The translations under genes and the position numbers were made by a program. This document shows, in pieces, positions 9,805 through 22,237 of a DNA stretch of 64,000 bases. Source of the DNA: Amoebophrya sp. A120 (lineage: Eukaryota > Sar > Dinophyceae > Syndiniales > Amoebophryaceae); NCBI GenBank assembly GCA_905178155.1, contig CAJINV010000001.1, positions 13,718,664-13,782,663 on the forward strand, in the 5' to 3' direction. Under the pieces are notes generated by a model. It saw only the letters and a list, made by a program, of their open reading frames with translations, did no database searches and had not been told where the DNA came from. Position 1 is the stretch's first letter; each line of letters begins with the position of its first letter.

Positions 9805-12309
9805 AGCGACGTCGAAGCGACAAGCTGATGGTCGCTGACTATGATAAGTAAATCAGATGCTGCAGGCGTTTGCATGGAGCATCGCAATACCTAGGAGCGA
9901 GTAGTCTCGTTTTACCTATGGCTTATTTTATCTGGTGCTCCTTACTGCTAGCTGGTCTAGCGTTGAGCTCGTTTGAAGCGAGGAGCAAGGAAAAAATACA
10001 TGTACGCCTCCCTGCACTGCTTTGAGAGTGAGACAGTTTGCTTATTAAAAGAGCTGGCAACAGTCACTCATTTTGACTATTTGTTGCTATCCACCTAAGT
10101 GTTTCTATCATGATGCTGTGAGAATTTCTAGAAAGGCAATGCAACGGACGTAAAGAAAGTTTCGTTCTTAAATAAAGTAGCAAAAGGAAGAGAAGCTTCA
10201 CTCGTGTATGATAGGGATTTTGCTTGCGTTGAAGTTCTCTTGAAAGGGAGCCTCTCACGCAGTCGCTAGAGCCCTCTGGCTGCGTCGAGGAAGTCGGCTT
10301 GAGAGTTGACCCCTCGCGCATTGACGTTTAGAGTTGATACGGTATTATCAGTCAGTTTGGCACAGCTTTGCGGGTACACTCGTCCGCACGAATCCCCAAG
10401 CTGAGGTGGACTCCCTGAAGGTATCACTTCTTCTCGTACATATCACTTCTTCTCGTGCAGGGAAGTTTGAACAAAAAGAGGCCGGGTTTTGATTCATTTT
10501 CGCATTTACTCTGCAGTTTGAAGCTGTACGTAGAATACACATGCATTTGCTGTGCAGATTGAAAGCGCTTTGTCGCATATGTAAAGAGTAGGGAATGAAA
10601 TACACCATGCATTTTTTGCTGTCCAGATCCATTGACAGTGCTTTGTTGCGTTTGTAAAAAGCACACTAACGCTTGAGTGCAGACGTTGAAAAGTGCTTCG
10701 CGCTGTGAAATGGAATAGGGGAGGAGTACAAGCAAGCAAGTCGTGTGGTAAAGTAAGTCATCATTGATTTCTTTCCAGTACGACTCACTTACACTTGAGC
10801 ACGCGTAGACACCAGGTGCCCCGTTTCTGGGGTACCCAGGAGCCGCATCCTCCCTCGCTGGGCATAAGCGGATCCGTCCGCAAGGGTCTCTTCTCGACGA
10901 ACTTAATTACAATACAAGATTAGACATGTAGCAGTAGCCACTGAGACACATCGGAAAACTTATGATTTGTCATCCGCTCACTCACGCGCACCATTACGGA
11001 CACCGCTCACTGTGACATCGCAGTAGTTTTTTTACTTCGTAGCGCCGGCTCTGTAGCTTTGATTTGACCTGCAGTTCTGAACTTCTCTATTTGAGGATAA
11101 CAAATACAGCCCGTGCTGTGGAAGAACGAAACGTCAGAGCAAAGCGCAGAACCTGCATAGGAATATACGGTCATTTTGTTTTTTTTTTCGCGTGTGAAGC
11201 TGCATCTGAAGATGCACGCTTTTGGAGCGGGTGCTGAAGGATGAATATCTGCGGTTTTTTGCAAATAGAATCGTGCTGATGTTTCCGACGTCGCATCAGA
11301 TGGAGTCGTGATTATTTTCATTTCTTGAAGAATCACGAGACTGAAGTATCAGGCTGATACTACAGCTTTTTGACTTGTTCTATCTAAGCATCAGAGGATG
11401 TTGAGTGGAACATGATCATGAACTGGATGTTGCTTGATGTGTCTGGAAACTAACTCTCAAAGGAAATGAAAACTGGAAAAAAAAAACGCATAGCCGAGTT
11501 TGTTTATTCCGGAGAGTCAAGAGCTACTGGTATTCCTTCGTCGACCATCTAGCCGATTGTGTTCCTTGGTGTGGGAGTAAGTCCTTGCCGCAGGAGTCGT
11601 GAAGAGGACGGCATCTTCCTCATCGAATTAAAGAAGAAGGCATACAACCTACCGTGGCTTTTGCTACATGTGATTTCCGATCTGCAACCACTTTTCGATC
11701 TAGCGACGCACGCATGCTTACTTGGCGAGGTCTTGATGTCATGGATCTGAATTCACGATAAGAAGTAGCGTATGTGACCGGCGCATCATGGAGGATTATA
11801 CGTCTGTTCACGATCATTATTTTTATCAGCCTCAGCGGCCTTTTTTGTCCATTTTTGTGTTGGATTCGGCGTCGCTCTGGCCGGGCTGCTTCTAAACTTC
11901 CCTGCGGTGTCTGTTTCTACGACTTTCGCAGAAGGGGGCATAAAGGTCATCTCTCTGAATTGACGTCAACCGCGCATATGCACAGCGATAGCGATATACA
12001 CCACACGATTGTCGCCATGCCGCGTTTGGAAGTCACCGCTTTTATTTCGTAATTCGAATAAATTCTCTACGTAAAATTTTCGCTAGCTTAAATTTATTTC
12101 TCAGTCACGCAGAGAAGTACATTGCTTGGTATTGAAATAGATTGATTTGTTTTCCAGATTTAATGACGTACTGTCGGTAGTTATCAATAGAATTTTTTAT
12201 CTTGTTGTTGATAAGAAGGCCATTTTTCTCGTTCTTTGATATCATATATTATAATCCGGTGACTTTTTTGAACCCCACAATCATCCGGGAGCAGGGCTAC
12301 ACTGCGAAA
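9805..12309. other. Intergenic, 2.5 kb, weak repeats and one exon-like patch
   Basis: About 10424-10460 carries a 20 bp direct duplication (ATCACTTCTTCTCGT...). 10505-10735 shows degenerate ~70-100 bp repeats around GCATTT/CTTTG(T)TGCGT words, which give false long frames on the minus strand. 10780-10924 follows a strong TTTCTTTCCAG acceptor and has an open frame (PRFWGTQEPHPPSLG...) ending TAG, but no partner exon was found. The rest shows nothing. Confidence 0.35.
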
Positions 12310-14382
12310 ATGATCGCTTTGCGGGTGAGACCTTCGAAGCTTCTGACCGCTACCGGGGCACTGCTGGGAAAAGCAATTTTCGGAAGCAGTATTTGGGCAG
12401 TTTCCTCCTCTCTAGGAAGGTCGGTTGTGGGGGCAAAGTCTCCCTCCAAGAGGGGACGGCCAGCACGCACTTTGTTAGCAGGAGGACGGGCGGCGCCGCA
12501 ACAGCAACTTGCGGGTGCGGAGGTGGCGGACGTTGTACCAGAAAAGCAAGCGACCTCGACGAAGATTGAGCGTGCCACCGAGAGAGACGATGGTGAGTAT
12601 CTCCAGAGCCGCACTGCAGTTGCAAGCAGTGGCCGATCGTCTAGGAATGACACAGGCACTACGACCGCCTGGTGCGACACTTGTCCCACCGGAACCAGTG
12701 CCCGTACTTTTGAGATGTCATCTCCCGCTGACGAGGGCCGGAACTGTGGCGCGACTACCCTAAGATCGCAACATACGCCCGACGACACAACGGCCCACAC
12801 GCAGACGAGTTCAAGCCAAATTGTTCAAGAAAGCGAAGTGCGGCAGGCAGGATCATCTTCTGGTCCTGCAACAGTGGCGAACTACTCTGGACAAGATGGC
12901 GCGCGCCGAATAATTTCCTTTCGACGAATCGATCACGACGGGAGCACTTCTTTCTATGTCAGTGACAATAATGAATCAGTGCAAAGTGACTGCTATCTGC
13001 AGCCTGGGGAAGAGCAGATTGATTCCTTCCTGCCAGGCGGCAAATATTTCGAATATTTCACGGACAAAAACCGCGTAAACCGACTGCCCGGATGGACCCC
13101 CGTGCGCTGGCTGGACGCCTGGAAGCAAGAGGCTAGTTTTGTTCCGATCGTGTTGTACTACGATTTTACCATAACCGAAACTCCTTCGTGTTCTCGCGCT
13201 CCCCGAACGCAAGAAGAACAAGCACTGCAGGCTGATGTGTCTGCAACCGGAGCTGCAAACACCAGTGCTCCAGTAGTCGGGGGACCGAACAACACTTTAG
13301 GTGGCGACGGCGAGCGGTTCGTCCTTGTTTGCCCGGATGGCGGGCCCCAAGTGGACGAAGAAGTGTTTACTTCTTGCGCCGGCGGGGAGTTTGTTGACTT
13401 GACCGCAAAGTATCATGGTGCGGCGAACATTACTAATGACCCGGGGAAAATCGGAAGTAAGAAAAAACTCTCGCCCACCTGCAGCTCGACGTCTTCGTAC
13501 GCGCTCTCATCGACGGACACGGAGGGGCAACTCAAGATGGAGGATGTGACGGCACAGCTGGAGGCCCTGGACATTACAGGAGAAACACATCAAAGACTGT
13601 CGCGGGTAGTTCAGCCTCTGACCGCACAGGAAAAAGCGATTGCATTCTTGAAGGAAAAGACACTGGAAACCGGATACCGGTACCAATCCAGCGAAGACTT
13701 GGTACTGGAAACCATGAAACGGATATTCATTGCAAACGCGTCTGGGTCTGGAGGAAAGTGAGTAGCGCCCTCCTGTAACACACAATAGCTGTCGCATCAC
13801 AACCAAGAAGGTCTTGCATGCATGTCAAAAAAATGAAAATTTAAATTATACTTTCGAAGGAAAGATGCTAACGTCACAAAGCAGATCCCATACCAGCAAA
13901 ACAGCTTTCAGACCCAGTCCCAGACCTATGTTTGCACTGCATAATATCGTGGCTGCGACATTTTGATGGCGGAGCACATGCTGTTTCACGAATTTCCCTT
14001 CCACGATGTAGTCCAGAGCTACCGACTCATGAAGAAACTCGTCAGCGTAGCGCCGCGCCTGCTGCAATACGCAACGGCGGACGTCACCGCGGCGCATCCC
14101 GACCTGGTAACGCTCGCGGAAGGACGACTGCGGACACCGACAACCGGGACCGGTAGAAGAGTGAGAAATATTTTGCGCCCCGCAGGACGGCAGATGCTGA
14201 TGCAAGCGCCGGCAGGGACACCGAGTGGGCTGAAATCGGTCCACAGGAGCATAGAGCCGGTTGCGCCGTGTGTTGCAAACGCGCTAGCCGACGAACGCGC
14301 CAGAGTTATTCCAGCGAGAGAGCACGTAGAGGCCGAGGCTGGTACTAAATTTTATGACTTCACCGTCAGTTTTTTGGAATGA
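12310..14382 (+). CDS. Secreted protein of an unrecognised family, copy 2
   Basis: Join 12310..13758 + 13975..14382, 618 residues. An upstream in-frame ATG at 12202 exists, but MIALRVRPSKLLTATGALLG at 12310 gives the better secretory or anchor-like start. It shares with the gene at 8417 the block DSFLPGGKYFEYFTDKN/RVNRLPGWTPVRWLDAW and the C-terminal block YRYQSSEDLVLETM ... HEFPFHDV / LLQYATADV. A ~270-residue low-complexity, Thr/Ser-rich N-terminal part and an insert before YQSSEDLVL make it longer. The junction AAG|CAC keeps both frames; it uses the AG present at both ends, because a strict GT cut at 13758 would shift the frame. The intron contains eroded introner repeats (see 13727-13944). 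Confidence 0.65.
13727..13944 (+). mobile_element. Degenerate family-1 introner element
   Basis: The left arm contains ATTGCAAACG then TCTGGGTCTGGAGGA (13741-13755). The right arm, ~13905-13940, contains CAGACCCAGTCCCAGAC and TTTGCA. These match the terminal inverted repeats of the intact elements at 20357 and 26320 with several changes. No flanking direct repeat in the correct phase survives. The present splice junctions appear displaced: the left arm is read as the exon residues ASGSGGK. Confidence 0.5.
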
Positions 14383-15911
14383 GCTAGCGGGAACGAATTG
14401 GAGTTACTGTTACATAGTTAGTTGTTGTAGCTCGAAAACACATCATTCCACGACAAAAATCACAGTGGCAACACTACTTCATCCGGATGAACGGGTTGAC
14501 TGGGATAATTTCCCCAGTCACGGAGACGACACGCCCCCGCACGGAAATGCAGCGCCGTTCCTGAATTTCCCATTGAGTCAACTTTCATCACAAAGAGTTA
14601 GATTCGCGGCGAGCGGAACTGGGTGTGGTGGTCTTGAGGAAAGCTAAATGAGACGCGAACAAGGCGTGCCCGGCTAGTCACGCGCCGACGTCGGATTGGA
14701 TCCGTCGTCGACATGGTTTCATTTTGCTGCGCTGTTTCTGGGTCACTTCACTGCTGTCGACCGACCGGTCATAACTTTTTCGTCATTGTAAAGAAACGAT
14801 TGAAAAAATTCTAATTCATATCTTTGATTATTCAGGCCCACTTAGGACAAACCTTTTTTTAGATACAGACTCTTTCTTCGCGACCAATTCCAGGCGCTGG
14901 CTGCAAAATTAGAGAAATTGATGTTTTCCAAAAGAATAGATCTATGAGATGTTTTGATTTGGTTGATAGTTCAAGTTACTTTTTGTGCTGTTTTAGTTTT
15001 TCAGTTTCTCTTTCTGCTCTTGCAACAAAGATACAGCTATTCATCTAGAAAGATACAGAGGCGAAGTGATCCGACTAAGTGCCATCTTCAATGGCCTTCC
15101 TTGTGCCGATGTCCACTTAAAAGTGGACCGCTCGATGCACCCGGAAGTTTGGTAACACAGCTGGTAAGGAATCGCAGCTGCATTGTGCAAGCAGAAAAAA
15201 GCAGTTCCACCTGAGGTGGGCGACTGTCAGCTTCTATCTAGGTAAACCGCCAGAACATGGTCCTCCGTTTTAGTTCCATTTCCAAAAATTGCAACTTCAC
15301 CGACTACTTAATTTGATACTCCGGCGTCCACATTAAACCTTTCACTGTGTGTAGTACTACAATTCCGCTACATCAAACTTTTATACGCTAATTTCAGCCT
15401 TCTATACGACAACGACTCAGCGAGTGTCGTAGTACTTGTGTTGCCGGAGATAAAGAGGATCGGAACCGAAAAAACACCTTTTGAAATAATGCATCTTGGC
15501 AGCCCAACAGCATGTTGCGCGTAGGACTGTCGGGCTCTGCTTCCCAGTTGAACACCAAGCTGTCTGAGGCTTGGTGTCGTGGTGTTGAATGGGGAAGAAA
15601 TTGTGTGCGATGATGAGTGTCTTCCGAAAAACAGTTTGTTGTGTAAGCGTCCGATATAATTATCCATGTCGACGCTGGAGCGTGAAGAGGAGCCGCGAGA
15701 GAGGGTTTTGCTATAGTGGAGCTCACCATGCGTATGCACTTTCTCAAAATAGCGAAGAATTCAGAGAGGCACCAACAGCAGACACGAGTTCACATCGAAG
15801 AAGCTGCCATTGCGCTAGTAAAAGAACGCGCGCTAAATTGTGGAGTTGTATGATTGGAAGACGCGCAGTTCTATTTTCGGTGCACGTACTACTAGTACTA
15901 CAACTTCATTG
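14383..15911. other. Intergenic, nothing recognised
   Basis: 1.5 kb without a coding-like frame in context. A frame entering from 15840 joins the WSC gene without a stop, but the signal-peptide ATG is at 15912. No repeat seen. Confidence 0.4.
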
Positions 15912-18900
15912 ATGGTTCGCGCAGCCGGATCCTGGGGACATTTTTTTCACCTCCTTGTCGTCTGGAAGTGCAGGCCAGTACCGATCTCGGACGTCACTGC
16001 GGTCGAGCTGCGGGATCGTCTTTCGCTCCACGAAGATGACGAGCAGAGTGCGCTTGCGGACAGGACGACAGGAAAAGAGGAGGCTTTGCAAACGGCCTCC
16101 AACGGGGAAGAGGAAACCGTTCTCGAACAGGAAGAGGAACTCATGCGTCGAGATGAAACCGCAAGCGGAAATTCCAACGCTCAACGAGAAAGCGTCCATC
16201 GTGCGGACTACATTAGGGCAGCACAGAAGGTGGATAAAAGAGATACAACAGCCGCGGACGTCGTCGAGAAAAAGCCAATTAAGGGGAATAACTTCTACAC
16301 GCCGTCGTCTACACTGCCTTCCGCCCTTGATGCCGAGGACGGTTTCCTCCCCGACGAGGACGGCGCGGCCGGCGACACAACTACCGACATGTCTCTCTTC
16401 AACCTGGCGAGTGCTGCTGAGGCCGGGGACGAGGCGGACCAGAAAGCGGGACAGCGGTTGGAGTTCACAGATCTGTCCGAGTTCGACGGGTTATTTCTCG
16501 GCTGTTGGAACGACGAGCTCGCGAGCCCCGCCATGGAGCAGGGACAGATTATGGTTGACCCGCTCTGTGGCGACAATATGATACAGCGTTGTGCGCAGTA
16601 CTGCAGCAACGAGGGCCCCTGTCCAGGCGCGCCGAACGGACCCTACAAGTTCTTCGCGGTGCAGGACGCACAAGAATGCCACTGCACGAACAGTCTCAAG
16701 AACGCCTTCCAGTACGGCTACGCGGGCCAATGCTCCGCATGTCCACCGTCGTCGGGAACAGGTTACGACCCCACGCCGCCGGAGCACTACAACTGCGGCA
16801 ATTATTCAGCGAACGCCGTGTACCGCATCCCCTACCTTCGCGTGCCCCCCGCGAAGATAACCGCGACGCAATCGCAAGACTACGAAGAGCAGCTGCCGTC
16901 CGGCGTGAACGTGACGCTGAGCGGCGACAAGCCGCTGAAGTACGAAATTGGCGATGCCTCCGCGAACGTGACGGACTGCACCGCGACGACGGAGGGCAGT
17001 GCGACTCCCGGCTGGTGGCGCGCGCGGTTCATCGACGGCCCCCACAACATCGCGAAGATTAGTCTGTTTGATCTGGATTACAATAGCACCACCCCGCTGG
17101 GTGACCGCATCGGGAACGCCACCGTGTTGTTTGACGGGCAGAAGGTGACGAATGTGCTGGAGACACTGCCGCTAGACATTGAAAGTGGTGCCGAAAATGA
17201 ACACGGGACGGAGGTCAGTCTGGCCGGCTTCGCTTTTTCGACTATCCAGTTTACAACATCGAGTGTGGACAATGTTTTGAGCTTCTGCGGAATACACTTC
17301 TTCGAGGCCACAGGTAAGGCAATTTTTTGTGCAGGCAGGAGGTTTTTACCTAAGCCAATAAGTTAGTTTTCTTCTGCGACAGAAATAGAGTAAGTACGAC
17401 CAATTAGGCATTCGTTGTTCAACTTCAATCCTTTGACCACTCGCAGCAGTGCATGTCGCCCCAACTATAATTGAATCTATCATTCAGACGCGGAAAGCTA
17501 TTCGTTCACGCGGTGCGAGCAGAACCAGCCCGACACGCTCTTTTTTGCCCCGACGGACGCGGGTCTCTCGTCGCAAGATCACTTCTACGTCGAAGGTCCG
17601 CTGGCGTGCAAGGTGGAGTGCGAGATCGACACGAACTGCGGTGCCTGGACGTTCGAACAAGAGAACATTACATCGGTCATGACGGCCTATGGCATCTGCG
17701 CGCACTGGACGCTTCTGGGCGCCGTCAATATCTCCACGAAGGCGAAGCCGCCGGAGGGGGACAAGGTCTGGACGTCGGGGAAGTGCTTCACGCAGAAAGC
17801 CACTCTGTACGAACTCCGTCAGCCCGTCGATGACACGGTGGTGGAAGCGTCCTGTACGGTGACGAAACCGACAACCAAGCTGTTCCAGCCGGCGCGAAAC
17901 TTCACGACTCCCGGCGGTACCTATGCGTTTGGCGATTTGGTCTCGCTCTGCGCCGACAGCGATGCTTGCGAGGCGATCGCCGACCCGCAGTGCCGCTTTG
18001 CGAAGCATAGCGGGCACTCGAGCTTGATTGAAGGCACGCCGGCGCAACTGGCGGTTCGGTACCAACCTGCGGACAGCTGCAAAGCCGGGGTGCAAAAAGC
18101 CTGCGACGTGAACAATGGCATGCGCATGTGTGACAAGGCGGGCGTGGACAAGATGGGAAACACCGCCCCGACGGCGTCTGCGGGCGGCTGCTACTGGCTG
18201 AAGAAGATTGTGGACGAGTCGGTCGTGCGTTTCTTGGAAAAGGGTATTCTATTTGAAACTTGTCTACACCTGATACTGAAAGATGTGACGGCGTGGCTGA
18301 TTTTTTCTTCTTGCCCACGTCGTTGCCATTGATACTGTTAAGGAGGCCCTCAGGATCAACAGCCGGACGCGAGTTTGCACTTCATTTTTGAGATGCATGT
18401 GCCACGAGACATGTTGTAGTGAAACGGATAGCCCATTCCTAAGTAAAAATTTGACCAAAAGTAGCTGCACTTTTCCACACCCTATAAATCAGCTGACTTC
18501 ACCTACGTCTGCGTTTCCTACACGGGTTCCAAATCGGACAAGTGGTGCGAGACCAAAAGCGCGAACGCGTCTTCTGGCGTGAAATTTACCTACTCCAACA
18601 TGTCGCAGCTGACCGGTGTGAACCAAGCCGAAGTGCAGGAAACGTGTCCCTGCGTGCAGCGCTTGGGCTACGATCCGACGGAGTACCAGTGGACTTACTA
18701 CAGTTACGCGGAGAAGGACGAAGACAACGACTGGTGCAACGAGCAGCAATTAGCCGGACTGTCGCATTTGTACCAGCCGACGGCATCACTCAACGCCAAG
18801 GAAGCGTACCGCGACGGCGGTAAGCAAACCGTCGAGTACCTCCAACCCGGATCTTCCGGCAACCCGGGGTGTTTGTACCGCCTTCCCAAACCGGTACCGG

Positions 18901-21653
18901 ACGCGATCTACACCTGTGCGCACTACCCCACCGGGCGCGACGGGCGGTGGTGCCAGAGAGAGCAGTTTAGTGGAGAGAGCACGATGCAGGGTCCGAACGT
19001 GGTGCTGTTTACACAGGGAGTCAACGGGCAATACCAATCGCTGCCCGCGGCGTTCCGGACCTGCCCCTGCCTGCAGAAGCTGTCGTACCAGCCGAAGGAC
19101 TTCGTGTGGGAGCCCTACTTGTATGTTCACGCGTACGGCGTGAACGGCACCTACGTGCACGAAGACGATGATTGGTGCAAATACGAGCAACTGCAGAACC
19201 CCGCGTTTCTGTTTACTGACGGAAAGACGCACGACGTGCTGCTCGGGACGAACGGAACGTCCTTGGAGAAGATGAAGGTCAAAACGAAATGTCTGCGGAG
19301 GAAAGGTATCGGAGTAAGATGAGTCTGATGTTCAACGTAGGCCTTGACTTTTTGTTCGCTTGATTCCTCATGCTACGATTTCTAGTTCCACGAATTCTGT
19401 ACGTTTAGTTCGTTTTGGTCTTACACATAGTACAGCAGTTATGGCGCCTTCTATGCCGTCTAGTGATTCATCTTCTATGAATAAAATTAGATCACATGGC
19501 CTGGATCGGTCCGAGTCTTGGTCGCTGCTTGAAACCTGACCAAACGGAAGATCTCACCGGCCAGAAACTCACCTCGCACACCGTGGCCAATGGGATGCCG
19601 TACGCAATTTACGGTTTGGAAACGACCCTGATGTCCTGTCTCTCCGACGATCAGTGTTGCTTCGTGCGTTGGTCGGTTGCTGGGGATTTGAAGGATCTGA
19701 GCTACGACTCAAGGGCGTATCCAGAAAGCAGAGAGTCCACCTGCGACATGACCTCCAGCCCCGCTACCGGAAACGCTGTATCCCCTATAAAAATCGCTAC
19801 GAGCATGCACTTCATGTGTCAGTGCGAAATACTAGAGAAGGTGGCGCGCAAAAGACGAGATATGTTAAAAGAGAAGCTGCAGCACAGCTGAGCTGTGGCT
19901 GACCTACACCTATACTAGCATGCTTTCTCTAGTAGTCATGCAAGGAATAGCTTCTTGCAGCACAGCAATGAAAAAGAAAGATGCTCAAGAAATAAGATGA
20001 AAATGCTCAAAAGCTTTTTGTAGAGGATAGGTTGCGCTGGCGGAGACGTTTGTGAAGGCAAGCTGCAACAGCATGCGAAAGCCGCCACTGTATCCGCCTT
20101 TACCGTTGAACATCACCGCCCCGCGAGGGACCGAGTGGCGGTACCTCGCCACGCGGTGCTATGTCCCCTTTCCTCTGTCAAAACCCTGCTCGCTGACAGT
20201 GAATTCCGTCCCGATCGATGACTACATCCAATCGGTGCGGGGCGCGAACAAGATGCTGGACGAGGGAGTTGATTCTTCGCAACTGGATGAGGACCTGGCG
20301 CAGATGGCCAACGCTTCCGGCATTGCGCTCGAAAAAATTGTCAAGCACGGCGGGTTATCAAATGTAAAAATGTCTGGGTCTGGAAGAGTGGGAGGCTTGT
20401 CGTGCTTGTCTGGCATGACCCATGATGCTTGTAATGCATGACCCAGCATCACAGATTTTTGGAAAGCTTCCTGATGCCATTTCCGCATGACAAATGCCCT
20501 CCTCGCGGAGCACAAATGTGGCTCGTCTTGCTTGTCATGCAATACAGATTTTTTTAGAGTCCAAAGTTAGCATCACAAGTTCCAACTTTCCAAACCCAGA
20601 CATTTTTGCATTTGATACGGGTTCGACTACACGGTAGGCGGGTTGTACGACAGCAACACATATCAAATGTAAAAATGTCTGGGTCTGGAAGATTGCAACT
20701 TGTGATGCGCATTTCAGAACACAGAAAAATCTTTCATGCAGAGGCAGCAAAAGTTCCCACTTTCTGTCACCAAAGTCAGGTATTTGTCATGCGGATTCGG
20801 CATTGCGGAGGCTTCTCGAAGCCTGTGATGCTAGAGCTTCCATGCCAGGCCTTCTGTGTCATGCAGAAACAGCATGACTCTTCCAGACCCAGACATTTTT
20901 ACATTTGATAACACAACCCAAGACGTCGGCGACAACCTGTGCGGAAACCTCGAAGCTGCGGGGCTGGGGATCGGGCTCACGCCGCGGGTGGCAAAGAACT
21001 TCACGGCGCTTTCCACCGTTTTCTCCGATTGCGCCTCCTACTGCAGAGCCGATCTCGGGATGGAAGTGACGCGGTTCCCGATCCCCGCGGCTGGGACGAC
21101 CAGTATCGTCTACCAGTGCTCCTGCTGGGCGAGTATTCCGGAGCTGCTGCGACGCCGGTACTTTTTGGAAGTCCACTCGGAGGAAACTTGCAATTACACA
21201 GTCGCGGACAACAACAAAACGCAGCCCTGGTCGTACCTCTTCACCAACACGGATCCGGATACCAGTGGCTACGTCACGCTGGCAAATAAGCGGGAAGTCC
21301 TCGAGCGGGAAGGGGACGCAGGAACAGGAAGTGCAAAAGAAGTAGAACAAAAACCTAAGCCACATGCAGGGGTTCAGCTGCTTGAAACATCTTCACGAGA
21401 AGTTGAATATGGGGCCCGCGGTACAAGAAAAGAGGCAGTCCACGAGGCTGAGGAGAAGCAAAGGCAACCAGTGGCAAGGGATAGTGTAGTAAAGCAAAGT
21501 ACCGTGCCGGAAGGGAGAAAAAAGAAGGAATACAAACGGACGGCGAGTGCAACTACCCCATCTGCAAGCAACGTACAGCTCTTGGAAATGCAAAAGCGAA
21601 AGAAGACAAAAGTCGGCCAAGCGCCGAAAATAAGGAGCTCCAAGACCAGGTAG
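15912..21653 (+). CDS. Large cysteine-rich secreted protein with WSC-like domain, seven exons
   Basis: Join 15912..17313, 17488..18243, 18493..19305, 19491..19840, 20031..20356, 20624..20660, 20916..21653, giving 1473 residues with no stop. Four introns are GT-AG (GTAAGG, GTATTC, GTATCG, GTGGCG donors) and two are introners. MVRAAGSWGHFFHLLVVWKC is a signal peptide. Exon 1 has an acidic linker, then a WSC-like Cys domain (~195-300: FLGCWNDEL, CAQYCSNEGPC, FFAVQDAQECHC, NCGNYSANAVYRI), a carbohydrate-binding type fold in other proteins. Exon 3 holds two copies of a repeat with WCE/WCQ ... TCPC-(V/L)Q-(R/K)L-x-Y-x-P ... W-x-x-Y-x-Y ... DDWC-x-x-EQ(Q/L). The C-terminus is basic low complexity with no membrane anchor. 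Likely a secreted or cell-surface glycoprotein (many NxT/S sites); role unknown. Confidence 0.75.
20357..20623 (+). mobile_element. Introner element, family 1, in WSC-like gene (IE1)
   Basis: The body starts ATCAAATGTAAAAATGTCTG and ends with the inverted partner CAGACATTTTTGCATTTGAT. CGGGTT occurs on both sides (20351-20356 and 20618-20623). Removing 267 bp with one copy restores ...KHGG|FDYTVGG..., while the unspliced frame stops inside the element. The interior has inverted GTCATGC/GCATGAC words. Confidence 0.85.
20661..20915 (+). mobile_element. Introner element, family 1, in WSC-like gene (IE2)
   Basis: The body starts TATCAAATGTAAAAATGTCT and ends AGACATTTTTACATTTGAT. AACACA is duplicated at 20655-20660 and 20910-20915. 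Removing 255 bp joins ...YDSNT|TQDVGDNLCG in frame. Only 37 bp of exon separate it from IE1. Confidence 0.85.
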
Positions 21654-22237
21654 CGAAGGCAGGAGGCCCCATCGCACGGACAGTTGGACGGGGGCAGAGC
21701 TAAAAACGATTGCGAGGGGTGAACTCGCGATGCCACCTGGCGTCCTGTAAGATCTTGCACTCGTTTCTTAGTGCTTCCGTTTCCTAGAAAACAGCTGGCG
21801 CTTATTATTCAAGAGGCAGCTGCGGCTGTTATTTTTCTGTAGAATCATGATCTAGATGAAAGAACAACTTCGCTCGAGAAACTTTGGAGGTTTTGTTCAT
21901 AGGAAAGTGGCGTGGTCATCATCCTATTTTTCTAACACGGATCCCGTAAAGGTAAAAATCCTTTTTTTTTGCGTTGTGCATTGATTTTTCTGCATAGCGT
22001 TGTATGTGTTTACGATCAGGATCAGGATCACTGTGGCAGCAGGGGCATGCGATCAGAGGACAACTTTAGAAAGGCCATGCTTTGCAGGGCAGACTCGTTT
22101 GAATCCAACAAGATCCGCTACGTGTCACGCCCCCAACTCATTTAAGAACGCACGACCTGATTTTGCATTTGTAGATAAGAAATTACCCAAAGCACCACGA
22201 CTGCACGCTGCGGACTTCGAGAAAAAACAGATCAAGA
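21654..22237. other. Intergenic, nothing recognised
   Basis: Contains T-runs (21962-21970) and no coding-like frame. Presumed 3' and 5' untranslated sequence of the flanking + strand genes. Confidence 0.4.

Noticed and set aside
10780-10924. Possible terminal exon after a strong acceptor
   Set aside because: Two competing frames, no partner exon and no motif.
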